Source of the DNA: Chryseobacterium binzhouense
GTDB lineage: Bacteria; Bacteroidota; Bacteroidia; Flavobacteriales; Weeksellaceae
Assembly: GCF_007474545.1 (NCBI RefSeq)
Contig: NZ_VKOG01000007.1
Span: 62,001-126,000, forward strand
Length of the DNA: 64,000 nucleotides
Direction: 5' to 3'
Shown here: one piece after another, positions 27,934 to 36,280 of the stretch
Layout of the letters: each line of letters begins with the position of its first letter
How positions within the stretch are numbered: the stretch's first letter is position 1
Notes under the pieces: model-generated
Seen by the model: the letters and a program-made list of their open reading frames with translations, nothing else
Told to the model about the DNA's origin: nothing
Databases searched by the model: none
Position numbers and translations under genes: made by a program

Positions 27934-28230
27934 CTATTTTCTTTTCAAAATCGCGTAGACTTCTATTCCAAATCCTATGACGATAAGCAGCGGTGCTATT
28001 CTTATTCTTCTGATGGAGAAAATATCATCATTCCAGACATCAGGATTAAACTTACCGTCAACAGTATTGGCATCTGGTCCCATCATCAGCAGAAAACCGG
28101 CTACAATACATGCAATGCCGATCAGCATCCACTTGAAATTATCTTTTCCGAAATAAAAGTTATTTTCCTTCGGTGCTTCCGTCTCGCTTCCAAAGTCTGT
28201 AGCAGAGAATTTATTTGTTTTTTTGCTCAT
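27934..28230 (-). CDS. DUF3098 membrane protein
   Basis: A 98-residue protein with a polar N-terminus of about 30 residues, NFYFGKDNFKWMLIGIACI leading into a first membrane segment, and a second segment near the C-terminus (RIAPLLIVIGFGIEVYAIL). This is the DUF3098 layout. It lies 3 bp behind ftsX, an order common in Bacteroidota, so a link to division or envelope synthesis is likely but unproven. Confidence 0.88.
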   Translation of the reverse strand: MSKKTNKFSATDFGSETEAPKENNFYFGKDNFKWMLIGIACIVAGFLLMMGPDANTVDGKFNPDVWNDDIFSIRRIRIAPLLIVIGFGIEVYAILKRK

Positions 28231-28233
28231 TTT

Positions 28234-29130
28234 TTATGAATAATATAAGTCATCAACATTAGATCTCAGAAACCTCCATGTTGCAATGATTGTACTTAAA
28301 ACCGTAATGAATATTCCTACTCCAAATACTCCCGAAACGAGCCAGATATACTGATTGGTATCCTGTACAAAAGGCGTCTTGATGGTTGTTGTAAAGTAAT
28401 ACCAGATTCCTGACAATGCCATTAATCCAATCACAGCTCCCAATAATCCTAAAATAACAGCTTCTTTAATGAATGGTGTTAAAATAAACCTGCGTTTAGC
28501 TCCTACAAGCTGCATTGTTTTGATAATAAATCTTTTTGAGAAAACTTTAAGACGAATAGAATTATTAATCAGAACAATTGCCAATACTAAAAACAGTACG
28601 CAAAAAGCTAAAATCCACTTTAAAATTTTATTAAGCTTATCATAAATCTGTTGTGAATCTGAATCGTTTTTTACATCGGTGATTCCCGGAACCGCCTTTA
28701 TCTGCTGGAGAACACCTGTAATTTTAATAGAATCATTATATTCCGGTTTCAGTGCAATTTCTACGGAAGCAGGGTAAATATCGTCTTCAAACAATGCTTC
28801 TGTATCAATTCCCAGACTTTTTTTGGCTTCAGCGGTTGCCATTGCTTTTGAAATATACTTGGTACGCTTTACAGATTCCATTTTCTGAATTTGCTGTACT
28901 GCATCAGCTTCCAGCTTAGCTATTTTAGCAGAATCTTTAATATCATAGTTTTCATCAAAGTATGCGTTTACTACAAGCTGTTCTTTAAGGTAATCCGAAT
29001 ATTTCTGTGCATTGATCAGAATAAGTCCCATTAATCCCAGTAAAAACAATACCAGAGCAATACTTACTACTACGGTAATATTGCTGGATCTAAGCCTTCT
29101 CTTATTAAAGTCATCTACCGATTTAGCCAT
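28234..29130 (-). CDS. ftsX: Cell division protein FtsX
   Basis: A 298-residue permease-like protein that with the FtsE ATPase activates wall hydrolases at the septum. It has a first membrane segment at about 20-42, an extracellular domain of some 130 residues, and three C-terminal segments (about 172-195, 220-243 and 268-290). RLKVFSKRFIIKTMQLVGAKRRFILTPF carries the coupling-helix motif MQLVGA. ftsE is not in the window. Confidence 0.93.
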   Translation of the reverse strand: MAKSVDDFNKRRLRSSNITVVVSIALVLFLLGLMGLILINAQKYSDYLKEQLVVNAYFDENYDIKDSAKIAKLEADAVQQIQKMESVKRTKYISKAMATAEAKKSLGIDTEALFEDDIYPASVEIALKPEYNDSIKITGVLQQIKAVPGITDVKNDSDSQQIYDKLNKILKWILAFCVLFLVLAIVLINNSIRLKVFSKRFIIKTMQLVGAKRRFILTPFIKEAVILGLLGAVIGLMALSGIWYYFTTTIKTPFVQDTNQYIWLVSGVFGVGIFITVLSTIIATWRFLRSNVDDLYYS

Positions 29131-29221
29131 TAATATTAAAATTTTTGGCTAAATTAGAAAAAAACTTCCGAAATTTGGGACGAATTAAAGAAAATCATTG
29201 TTAACGAAATCATAAAAAACT

Positions 29222-29992
29222 TTGAGTGTAAAAGCAAAAAAACATCTCGGTCAACACTTTTTGACTGACGAAAATATCGCAAGGAAAATTGTTGAGGGAC
29301 TGAGTTTTGATAATTACAGCAACATCCTTGAAGTGGGTCCGGGAATGGGAGTTCTTACCAAATATCTCATCGAAAAAGAACAGCACCTTTATCTTGCAGA
29401 GATTGATCATGAATCTATTGAATATCTTAAAGACAATTATTCTAAAATCACCGAAAAAAGTTTTGTAGGTGACTTTCTGAAGTATGATTTTTTGGATTCT
29501 CCTCAGGAACAAACTGCAATTATCGGCAACTTTCCATACAATATTTCTTCTCAGATTTTATTCAAAATTATAGATCATTATGAGCTGATTCCCGAAATGG
29601 TAGGGATGTTTCAGAAAGAAGTGGCTGAAAGAACGGCAGCGGTGCCGCGAACGAAAGATTATGGCATTCTGTCAGTTTTGATTCAGGCTTATTATGATGT
29701 GAAATATCTTTTTACAGTACATGAAAATGTATTCAATCCTCCTCCTAAAGTAAAGTCGGGGGTGATTAAACTGACAAGAAATCCCAAAGAAGGACTTACC
29801 GGAAACGAAATTCTTTTTAAACAAATTGTAAAAGCAGGTTTTAACCAAAGAAGAAAAAAACTTTCCAATGCCCTGAAAATTCTTACTATTCCTGATGCTT
29901 TAAAAACTCATGAATTTTTAGATAAAAGAGCTGAAGAACTCAGTGTTTCAGACTTTATTTTGTTTACAAGACTCTGGAAAGACAACATCTAA
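29222..29992 (+). CDS. rsmA: 16S rRNA dimethyladenosine transferase
   Basis: A 256-residue KsgA/RsmA that dimethylates A1518 and A1519 of 16S rRNA. It has KKHLGQHFLTDENIARKIV at the N-terminus, the SAM loop NILEVGPGMGVLT, and the catalytic GNFPYNISSQILF in place of the usual NLPYN. The start is TTG: no ATG or GTG is nearby in frame, and MSVKAKKHLGQHF matches the family's usual beginning. It is divergent from ftsX. Confidence 0.95.
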   Translation: MSVKAKKHLGQHFLTDENIARKIVEGLSFDNYSNILEVGPGMGVLTKYLIEKEQHLYLAEIDHESIEYLKDNYSKITEKSFVGDFLKYDFLDSPQEQTAIIGNFPYNISSQILFKIIDHYELIPEMVGMFQKEVAERTAAVPRTKDYGILSVLIQAYYDVKYLFTVHENVFNPPPKVKSGVIKLTRNPKEGLTGNEILFKQIVKAGFNQRRKKLSNALKILTIPDALKTHEFLDKRAEELSVSDFILFTRLWKDNI

Positions 29993-29997
29993 AAACA

Positions 29998-30031
29998 AAA
30001 AAATGCCTCTCAGATTTGAAAGGCATTTTTT
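29998..30031. terminator. Bidirectional terminator between rsmA and the anchor-L gene
   Basis: AAATGCCT and AGGCATTT form the stem, with T runs on both strands. It serves two convergent genes. Confidence 0.75.
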
Positions 30032-30049
30032 GTTTGTTAAAATTTATTT

Positions 30050-32410
30050 TTATTCTCTGTTTTTCAGCATAATCCATCCTGACCTGTTCATTTGAGTTTT
30101 AGACTTGCTGTACTCAAAGTTGAATTTATACCAGTAGGTTGCAGTAGGTAATTTTTTACCTCCAACGGTTCCGTTCCAGATTGGCGTTTCTTTTGTAAAT
30201 CTGAAAACCTCAACTCCATATCTGTCATAAATAGAACCATTGAAATTTTTGAAGCCCGTTAAAGACGTTAAATCTAAAACATCATTCACACCATCCTGAT
30301 TAGGGGTAATGATATTGTTGATCTGTAAAGTGAAGAATTCAATACTTCCGGCACAGCTTGTGCCTTTGGAACGAACTCTTACTGTGTAGTTTGTATTATC
30401 TAAAAGACCCGTAAAGACATTAGAATCCTGCCACAAAACTCCATCTAAAGAATATTCCAGATTTACAGAAATATTGTTTATGGTAGGGTTTGCTGCAGTT
30501 ACAGTAAGGATATTGTTTTCGTAATTCAGGCTGGTAATATAAGGAGATGCTGCTCCGTGAACTTTAACAGTAAATTCGTTTTCGCAGATTCCATTTTTAA
30601 TAATAACTTTATAAATACCTAATTCTGTAACCGTAATCGTCTGTGTAGTGGCACCTGTGCTCCATAAATAAGAATAATTATCTCCCGCACCCGCGTCTAA
30701 GACTAAACTGTCACCAATACACATCTCAACATCCTGCAAAGTAGTGCTTACTGCAGGAATTACTTCTACCGTAAATCTGGCAGGCTGTAATGATTTACAA
30801 CCTTTTGTTCCGATTGCATAAACTTCAAATGTAGTGGTCTGATAAACAGGAACGGTTTGTGTATTTCCGCTTCCAGTAAAATTTACCCATTCATAAGTAA
30901 CACCGCCTGATGCTGTAAGCGTAACAGTTTCTCCTGCGCAAACCCTTATTCTGTCTGGCAATAATCCTGCAACAGGGGTAACTTCACGGTGTAGCGTAAG
31001 TTCAACCAAAACACTACAGAATCCTCCATCGGAAATAACGACATATAAAATCTGTCCGTCAGCTCCGTTATAGTTGGCTACATTAGTAATGAAAGCATTA
31101 TTTTTTACCTGAGCATCAGCTAAATTTTCGTAAAAATGAAATGTAGCATTGGGCGTTGGACTCATGAGCGGTTTTGCTCCGTTCAAATCAAAGGTGGTAA
31201 TATCCGGTGTACTACAAAGCAGGTACGTTGCATTCTGCCCGAGAGGTGTAGTTCCTCCGTTAATCGTTATAGATGCTTTTCCTGGACACGGATTCCCCGG
31301 AACACTTACTTCAACAGTATATACTCCCGGTTCTATTGCTGTAATTGTATTGGTAGTAGCTCCAGGAATAGGAGTCGTTCCGTAGAACCACTGAAAAGTC
31401 ATAATAGGGTCATTAACAGAAGCCGTCAAGACAGTAGGAACTTTATCACATACATTAATTTCATTAGGTAAAGTTGCCCCTGTATTATCTAATAATTCTA
31501 CCCCGATATTAAATGAGCCGCCCTCTAAAAATACTGCTGTATCATAAGAGGAATCCGCACCAAAAGGTCCGAAATCAGCAACAACCATTTTAAAATGATA
31601 AGCCTGTCCCGGTACTACCGTTGCAGTTGCAGTAAGCGGAATCGTTCTTCCGTAAAAATTAGTTTCAATATTGGCTGTGTTAAAACCTCCAAAATAAGCT
31701 GGGTTTGCTGCTCCGCAAGATCCCGGAATTTCAGGACGAATATTTGTTACACTCACCGGACCTGCTCCACCCGGAAGAACAGCCATGTTAACATAAGGTC
31801 CTCCAGCTACCGGTCTCAATAACAATGCAAAAGCATCTGCATAACTACACGGAAAAGAACCTGTGTACTCTTCAGATGCCAGTAAATAATTAAATTTAAT
31901 CTGAGAAGTTGTAGGTACAAAATCAAATTCAAGTACAGCAGCATTCGTAAGAGTACCAGAGACTCCTATTGCTGCGGCAAGATCAGGATCACTTCCCCCT
32001 GTATTATTATCACTTAATGTTCCGGTTGCGCCTGTATTTCCTGCATTTCTAGCAAAGCCTGTGGATAGGATGATCCCGTCTTTGAAAGGAAAGTTGGTAG
32101 TTCCTCTGTGAAAATAGCCCCAAGATCGGTTGTTGTTGGTAACAGGTAAATTAGGAGTTACTGTTACATTAGAAACATTGGGAACTAAACATGTATTTGT
32201 CCCTGATGATATTAATACATCTTTCACAAGCTGCAACGGAGAAAAATCTGTTTCCGGATAGCCTGGTGCATTTACATCAATAAAAGCCCCTGCTTTTTTT
32301 GACATTGCAGAGAGCGTTTTTTTCTGCTGTTTTCTAGACTCAGGAGTTTGAGAATAGTAATGGTTCGTTGTTATTAGCAATAATGAAAAAATTAGTAAAA
32401 TTCTCCTCAT
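30050..32410 (-). CDS. Choice-of-anchor L protein with T9SS type B sorting domain (copy 1)
   Basis: A 786-residue exported protein with a signal peptide (MRRILLIFSLLLITTNHYYSQ). Residues about 40-300 form a choice-of-anchor L domain (GAFIDVNAPGYPETDFSPLQL; FASEEY-type LLASEEYTGSFPC; MAVLPGGAGPVSVTNI). Ig/PKD-like repeats follow, each with a CxGETVTLTASGG or WSTGATTQTI unit. The last 90 residues are a type B sorting domain: ITPNQDGVNDVLDL, YDRYGVEVF, LPTATYWYKF, GWIMLKNR. Likely a surface or secreted protein exported by the T9SS, which includes the porU/porV products here. Role unknown. Confidence 0.85.
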   Translation of the reverse strand: MRRILLIFSLLLITTNHYYSQTPESRKQQKKTLSAMSKKAGAFIDVNAPGYPETDFSPLQLVKDVLISSGTNTCLVPNVSNVTVTPNLPVTNNNRSWGYFHRGTTNFPFKDGIILSTGFARNAGNTGATGTLSDNNTGGSDPDLAAAIGVSGTLTNAAVLEFDFVPTTSQIKFNYLLASEEYTGSFPCSYADAFALLLRPVAGGPYVNMAVLPGGAGPVSVTNIRPEIPGSCGAANPAYFGGFNTANIETNFYGRTIPLTATATVVPGQAYHFKMVVADFGPFGADSSYDTAVFLEGGSFNIGVELLDNTGATLPNEINVCDKVPTVLTASVNDPIMTFQWFYGTTPIPGATTNTITAIEPGVYTVEVSVPGNPCPGKASITINGGTTPLGQNATYLLCSTPDITTFDLNGAKPLMSPTPNATFHFYENLADAQVKNNAFITNVANYNGADGQILYVVISDGGFCSVLVELTLHREVTPVAGLLPDRIRVCAGETVTLTASGGVTYEWVNFTGSGNTQTVPVYQTTTFEVYAIGTKGCKSLQPARFTVEVIPAVSTTLQDVEMCIGDSLVLDAGAGDNYSYLWSTGATTQTITVTELGIYKVIIKNGICENEFTVKVHGAASPYITSLNYENNILTVTAANPTINNISVNLEYSLDGVLWQDSNVFTGLLDNTNYTVRVRSKGTSCAGSIEFFTLQINNIITPNQDGVNDVLDLTSLTGFKNFNGSIYDRYGVEVFRFTKETPIWNGTVGGKKLPTATYWYKFNFEYSKSKTQMNRSGWIMLKNRE

Positions 32411-32426
32411 AATAATATTGTTTCAT

Positions 32427-32434
32427 CAAATTTA
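32427..32434 (-). promoter_or_regulatory. -7 box for anchor-L copy 1
   Basis: TAAATTTG on the minus strand, 16 nt before ATG 32410. Confidence 0.5.
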
Positions 32435-32481
32435 ATTATTTTTTGACAAAACATCATTAATAACTGTATTTTTTATAAAAA

Positions 32482-32512
32482 AAAAGAGTTATTCATAGTG
32501 AACAACTCTTTT
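32482..32512 (-). terminator. Terminator after anchor-L copy 2
   Basis: AAAAGAGTTATTCA pairs with TGAACAACTCTTTT; on the minus strand it is followed by a long T run, 8 bp after the stop codon. Confidence 0.8.
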
Positions 32513-32519
32513 ATTATAA

Positions 32520-35500
32520 TTAATTTCTGTTTTTTAACAAAATCCATCCTGATTTTAGCTCAAGCTTTTTGCTTGCAGGATTTTCCCATTGTACCCGATA
32601 CCAATAGGTAGCTGTTGGAAGATTTATTCCTTTCAGAGAACCATTCCATCTTGTGTTTGATTTATCCGCTTTAAATAATTCTGCTCCATATCTGTCAAAA
32701 ATAGATGCTGCAAAGTTTTTGTATCCACTTATTCCGCTAAAATCAATGTAATCATTTATTCCGTCGCTATTCGGAGTAATTGCATTGCTGATAACAAACG
32801 TGAAAAACTCTATTGAAGTACTACACTGCGCTCCCTGAACCCTTACCTGAATATTATAACTGATATTCTTCATTACATTATAAAAAATATTAGACTGCTG
32901 CCATGTAACTCCTCCGTCAATTGAGTATTCTAGAATTCCACCGGTAGGATTTGTTGTAGTGAGCGTCAATACCCCATCATTATATACGATATTGCTGAAT
33001 TGAGGTAAGTCCGGATTGATAATCTGTGCCGTAAAAAGTCTGGAACAGGTTCCGTTGCTGATGGTTACAGAATATGAACCAGGCACATTGGTTGTAATAG
33101 TCTGAGTAGTCTGACCTGTACTCCATACATAAGTATACCCTGGTCCTGCTCCTGCATCTAAAGTTCCTGCATCACCCTGACAAACGTATACATCTTTTAA
33201 TGTTGAGACAATTGCCGGAACAACCTCAATAGTTATTGTTGCCGGAGTATTGGAAACACAGCCATTCCCTCCCAAAGCAAAAACCTGATACGTTGTAGTT
33301 ACTGTTGGTGAAACAATCTGTGTGTTACCGGTTCCCGTAAGTCCTACCCAATTATAAGTAAAACCACCGCTTGCCGTTAATGTAACAGATTCACCTGCAC
33401 ATATTTTTGATTTGGATGCTGCAACAATTGCAGTAGGAGGTCCTACGATCACTGTAACAGAAGCGGGATTCGCAGATACACATCCATTAGCACCGATTGC
33501 TGTAACTGTATAAGTTGTAGTTGTTGCAGGTGATACAACCTGAGTATTCCCTGTTCCTGTTAAATTTGACCAAATGTAAGAAACTCCACCAGTCGCAGTG
33601 AGTGTCACTGATTCGCCTGGACAGATTTGCGGAACAGATGCACCAACATTTGCAACCGGAAGCGTTTTATTTTCAGTCACAGTAACTGATGCAGTAAATG
33701 TACAATTTAATCCAGAAGGAGCTGTAACATTAGACACCGTTAATGTATAAGTACCTCCCGCATTCACTACAGGATTAAGAGAATTTCCACCGGAAACTAT
33801 ATTTCCGCCTGTAGTAGTCCACTGAATTGTAGATCCTGTTGGTATAGTAGATCCAGATGCATTGAGTGTAACCTGAGGAAGAGTACATGTAATGGTTTGC
33901 GGAGCTGCAATAGATAAATTGGTAGGCGCTGTCGTTAATAGCTGTAAAGTTACAACATAACTGCAACCACCATTTTTTACCACTACATAGATCGTTTGAT
34001 TTCCTGCACTTTGGAAATTAGTCACATTTCCGATTGTATTCGTATTACCTGAATTAGCATCTGACTGATTTATGTAATATGCAAAAGTTGCCGTTGCAGA
34101 AGTTGTGATATTACTCTGTGCTGATGTTAAGTCATAAGTAATACTTCCCTGCTGATAACATTTTAAAATTGTTGCGTTTTGTACTGTAATTGGCTGTGAT
34201 ACTTCAATGGTAATGGTTGCAGGTGCAGTAGAAACACAACCATTTGCTCCCACGGCCGTTACACTGTAGGTAGTAGTTGTAGCCGGTGTTACTGTTTGTG
34301 TATTTCCTGTTCCAGGAAGTGTTGCCCAATTATAGGTAGCTCCTCCGGTTGCAGTAAGTATTACAGATTCTCCCTGACAGATCAATATTTTACTCGCTGT
34401 AAGACCTGTAGTCGGCGGAGTACTGTTTCCAACCACATTTACCGTACCTGTAGCTGTACAGCTTACATTTCCAGGCTGATAAGTATTGGAAATTGTTAAT
34501 GTATAAGTTCCCGCAGAATTTACTACAGGATTTAGTGTATTAGCTCCGGAAACAATATTACCTCCCCCTGCTGCAGTCCATGAAAATGTAGAACCTGCAG
34601 GAAAAACAGATCCTGAAGCATTGAGCGTAACCTGATTAGTAGTACATGTTAAAACTGCCGGATTTGCAATATTTACAGCAATTTCAGGAGCTTTAACCAG
34701 CTGAAGCTGAGCAACACGTGAACAAAATCCATTTTTCACCAAAACATAAATAGTCTGACCTCCTGCGCTTGAAAAAGTCGTTGGAGAATTGATGGTATTT
34801 GTATTTCCCAGGTTTGCATCAGATTGATTCAGATAATATGAAAATGTTGCTCCCGGAGTTGTGCTTATAGCTGTCTGAGCAGCGGTAAGATTAAAGTTTA
34901 CATTTCCTGCTGCGTAACAGCTTGTAAGTGTAGCGTTCTGAACTGTAGGAGATGTGCCTCCAATGACTGTTATAGTAGCTGTTCCGGGACACGAATTTCC
35001 AGGAATAGTAACCTCAACTTTATAAACTCCCGGTTGAGTGGCGGTATAAGAAGCATTCGTTGCTCCTGGAATTGGATTAGGACCCAAAAACCACTGATAA
35101 GTTGCTCCCGCAATCTGCGTTGAAGCAGTAAATGTTGTTGGTGTATTATCGCAGACATTGATTGAATCAGGAAGCTGCACCCCTGCAGGATCTAAAATTT
35201 TCACACCAATATCAAAAGATCCGGCTTCTAAGAAAACACCGGAGTCATAAGTGGAATCATCATAATCTGCAAGGACCATTTTAAAATGATAAGTCTGACC
35301 CGGAATTACCGTTGCCGTAGCAGTTAATGGAACTGTACGACCATTGAAGTTCGTTTCAATGGCGGCATTATTATACCCTCCAAAATATGCAGCATTTAAA
35401 GCTCCGCAGGAAAGAGGTGCACCACTAAACTGTGTTGCAGGACGAATATTTCTAACACTCACAGGACCCGCACCGCCCGGCAAAACTGCCAGATTGGTAT

Positions 35501-36125
35501 AAGTAGGATCGCCGACTCTCTTTAATAAAAGCGCAAAACCATCAACAAACTGACACGGAAAGTTGCTGTCATACTCTTCAGAAGCAAACAAATATCTGAA
35601 ACTTACCTCTGTGGAAGTAGGTACAAAGTCAAATTCTATATAAGTTGCATCTTCGAGCATATTATTAGGAATATTTAATGCTGTAGCAAGGTCTATATCT
35701 CCCTGTGTTCCTAATGCGTCACCCAACTGTGCTGCCTGAAATGTATTTCCTGCTTTTCTTGCATGCCCAGTGGTAAGAACAATTCCTTTAGCAAAAGGAA
35801 AATTGGTCGTTCCTTTATTAAAAAATCCCCAACTTCTGTTTTGACTGCTTGCCTGAAGATTGGGAGAAACAACAACATTGGAAACATTTGCTGTAGAGCA
35901 ATTGGAGCCACCTGCAATTAAAACATCTGTTACAAGCTGAGTAATACTGTATGAAGACTCCACATAAGCAGGAGTATTAACATCAATAAATGCTCCTGCT
36001 TTCATTGTTTGACTGGAAGCTTTGCTTAACTGCTTAACTGAACGCTGTTGTGAAAGAAAAGCCTGATTACCAATTAGTAAAAAAACGAAAATATAGAGTA
36101 TATTTTTAAATATGTTATTCAACAT
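32520..36125 (-). CDS. Choice-of-anchor L protein with T9SS type B sorting domain (copy 2, expanded)
   Basis: A 1201-residue paralogue of the flanking genes. The start at ATG 36125 (MLNNIFKNILYIFVFLLIG) gives a signal peptide; a TTG 18 bp upstream overlaps the -7 box and is rejected. The N-terminal anchor-L domain spans about residues 40-310 (FASEEYDSNFPC; AVLPGGAGPVSV). The middle is enlarged by repeated Ig-like modules: a QNAT...NQSDAN unit, a TLNASGS...NPVVN unit and a CxGESVxLTAxGG unit occur in that order twice, with a third copy of the last. The C-terminal 90 residues are a type B sorting domain (ITPNSDGINDYIDF, FDRYGAELF, LPTATYWYRV). Confidence 0.85.
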   Translation of the reverse strand: MLNNIFKNILYIFVFLLIGNQAFLSQQRSVKQLSKASSQTMKAGAFIDVNTPAYVESSYSITQLVTDVLIAGGSNCSTANVSNVVVSPNLQASSQNRSWGFFNKGTTNFPFAKGIVLTTGHARKAGNTFQAAQLGDALGTQGDIDLATALNIPNNMLEDATYIEFDFVPTSTEVSFRYLFASEEYDSNFPCQFVDGFALLLKRVGDPTYTNLAVLPGGAGPVSVRNIRPATQFSGAPLSCGALNAAYFGGYNNAAIETNFNGRTVPLTATATVIPGQTYHFKMVLADYDDSTYDSGVFLEAGSFDIGVKILDPAGVQLPDSINVCDNTPTTFTASTQIAGATYQWFLGPNPIPGATNASYTATQPGVYKVEVTIPGNSCPGTATITVIGGTSPTVQNATLTSCYAAGNVNFNLTAAQTAISTTPGATFSYYLNQSDANLGNTNTINSPTTFSSAGGQTIYVLVKNGFCSRVAQLQLVKAPEIAVNIANPAVLTCTTNQVTLNASGSVFPAGSTFSWTAAGGGNIVSGANTLNPVVNSAGTYTLTISNTYQPGNVSCTATGTVNVVGNSTPPTTGLTASKILICQGESVILTATGGATYNWATLPGTGNTQTVTPATTTTYSVTAVGANGCVSTAPATITIEVSQPITVQNATILKCYQQGSITYDLTSAQSNITTSATATFAYYINQSDANSGNTNTIGNVTNFQSAGNQTIYVVVKNGGCSYVVTLQLLTTAPTNLSIAAPQTITCTLPQVTLNASGSTIPTGSTIQWTTTGGNIVSGGNSLNPVVNAGGTYTLTVSNVTAPSGLNCTFTASVTVTENKTLPVANVGASVPQICPGESVTLTATGGVSYIWSNLTGTGNTQVVSPATTTTYTVTAIGANGCVSANPASVTVIVGPPTAIVAASKSKICAGESVTLTASGGFTYNWVGLTGTGNTQIVSPTVTTTYQVFALGGNGCVSNTPATITIEVVPAIVSTLKDVYVCQGDAGTLDAGAGPGYTYVWSTGQTTQTITTNVPGSYSVTISNGTCSRLFTAQIINPDLPQFSNIVYNDGVLTLTTTNPTGGILEYSIDGGVTWQQSNIFYNVMKNISYNIQVRVQGAQCSTSIEFFTFVISNAITPNSDGINDYIDFSGISGYKNFAASIFDRYGAELFKADKSNTRWNGSLKGINLPTATYWYRVQWENPASKKLELKSGWILLKNRN

Positions 36126-36140
36126 TTTAGCTATTTTGAA

Positions 36141-36148
36141 CAAAAATA
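36141..36148 (-). promoter_or_regulatory. -7 box for anchor-L copy 2
   Basis: TATTTTTG on the minus strand, 15 nt before ATG 36125. It overlaps a possible upstream TTG start and so decides the start codon. Confidence 0.55.
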
Positions 36149-36235
36149 CTATTTTTTTAATTAAAATTTAGTTGAAAATCAATTACATTATCGCAATTAT
36201 AAGCTTCAATATAAATTATCTGAAATTATAATATT

Positions 36236-36263
36236 AAAAAAGACCGATATTCTCGGTCTTTTT
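36236..36263. terminator. Terminator after anchor-L copy 3
   Basis: AAAAAGACCGA pairs with TCGGTCTTTTT, with T runs on both strands, 18 bp after the stop of the minus-strand gene. Confidence 0.85.
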
Positions 36264-36280
36264 AATAATTTTTATAAATG

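Noticed and set aside
31136-31471. Plus-strand open frames inside the anchor-L genes (also near 34296 and 38924)
   Set aside because: They are antisense to long, well-supported coding regions and show low-complexity Arg/Ser/Cys or Phe/Ile runs typical of shadows of repetitive genes.
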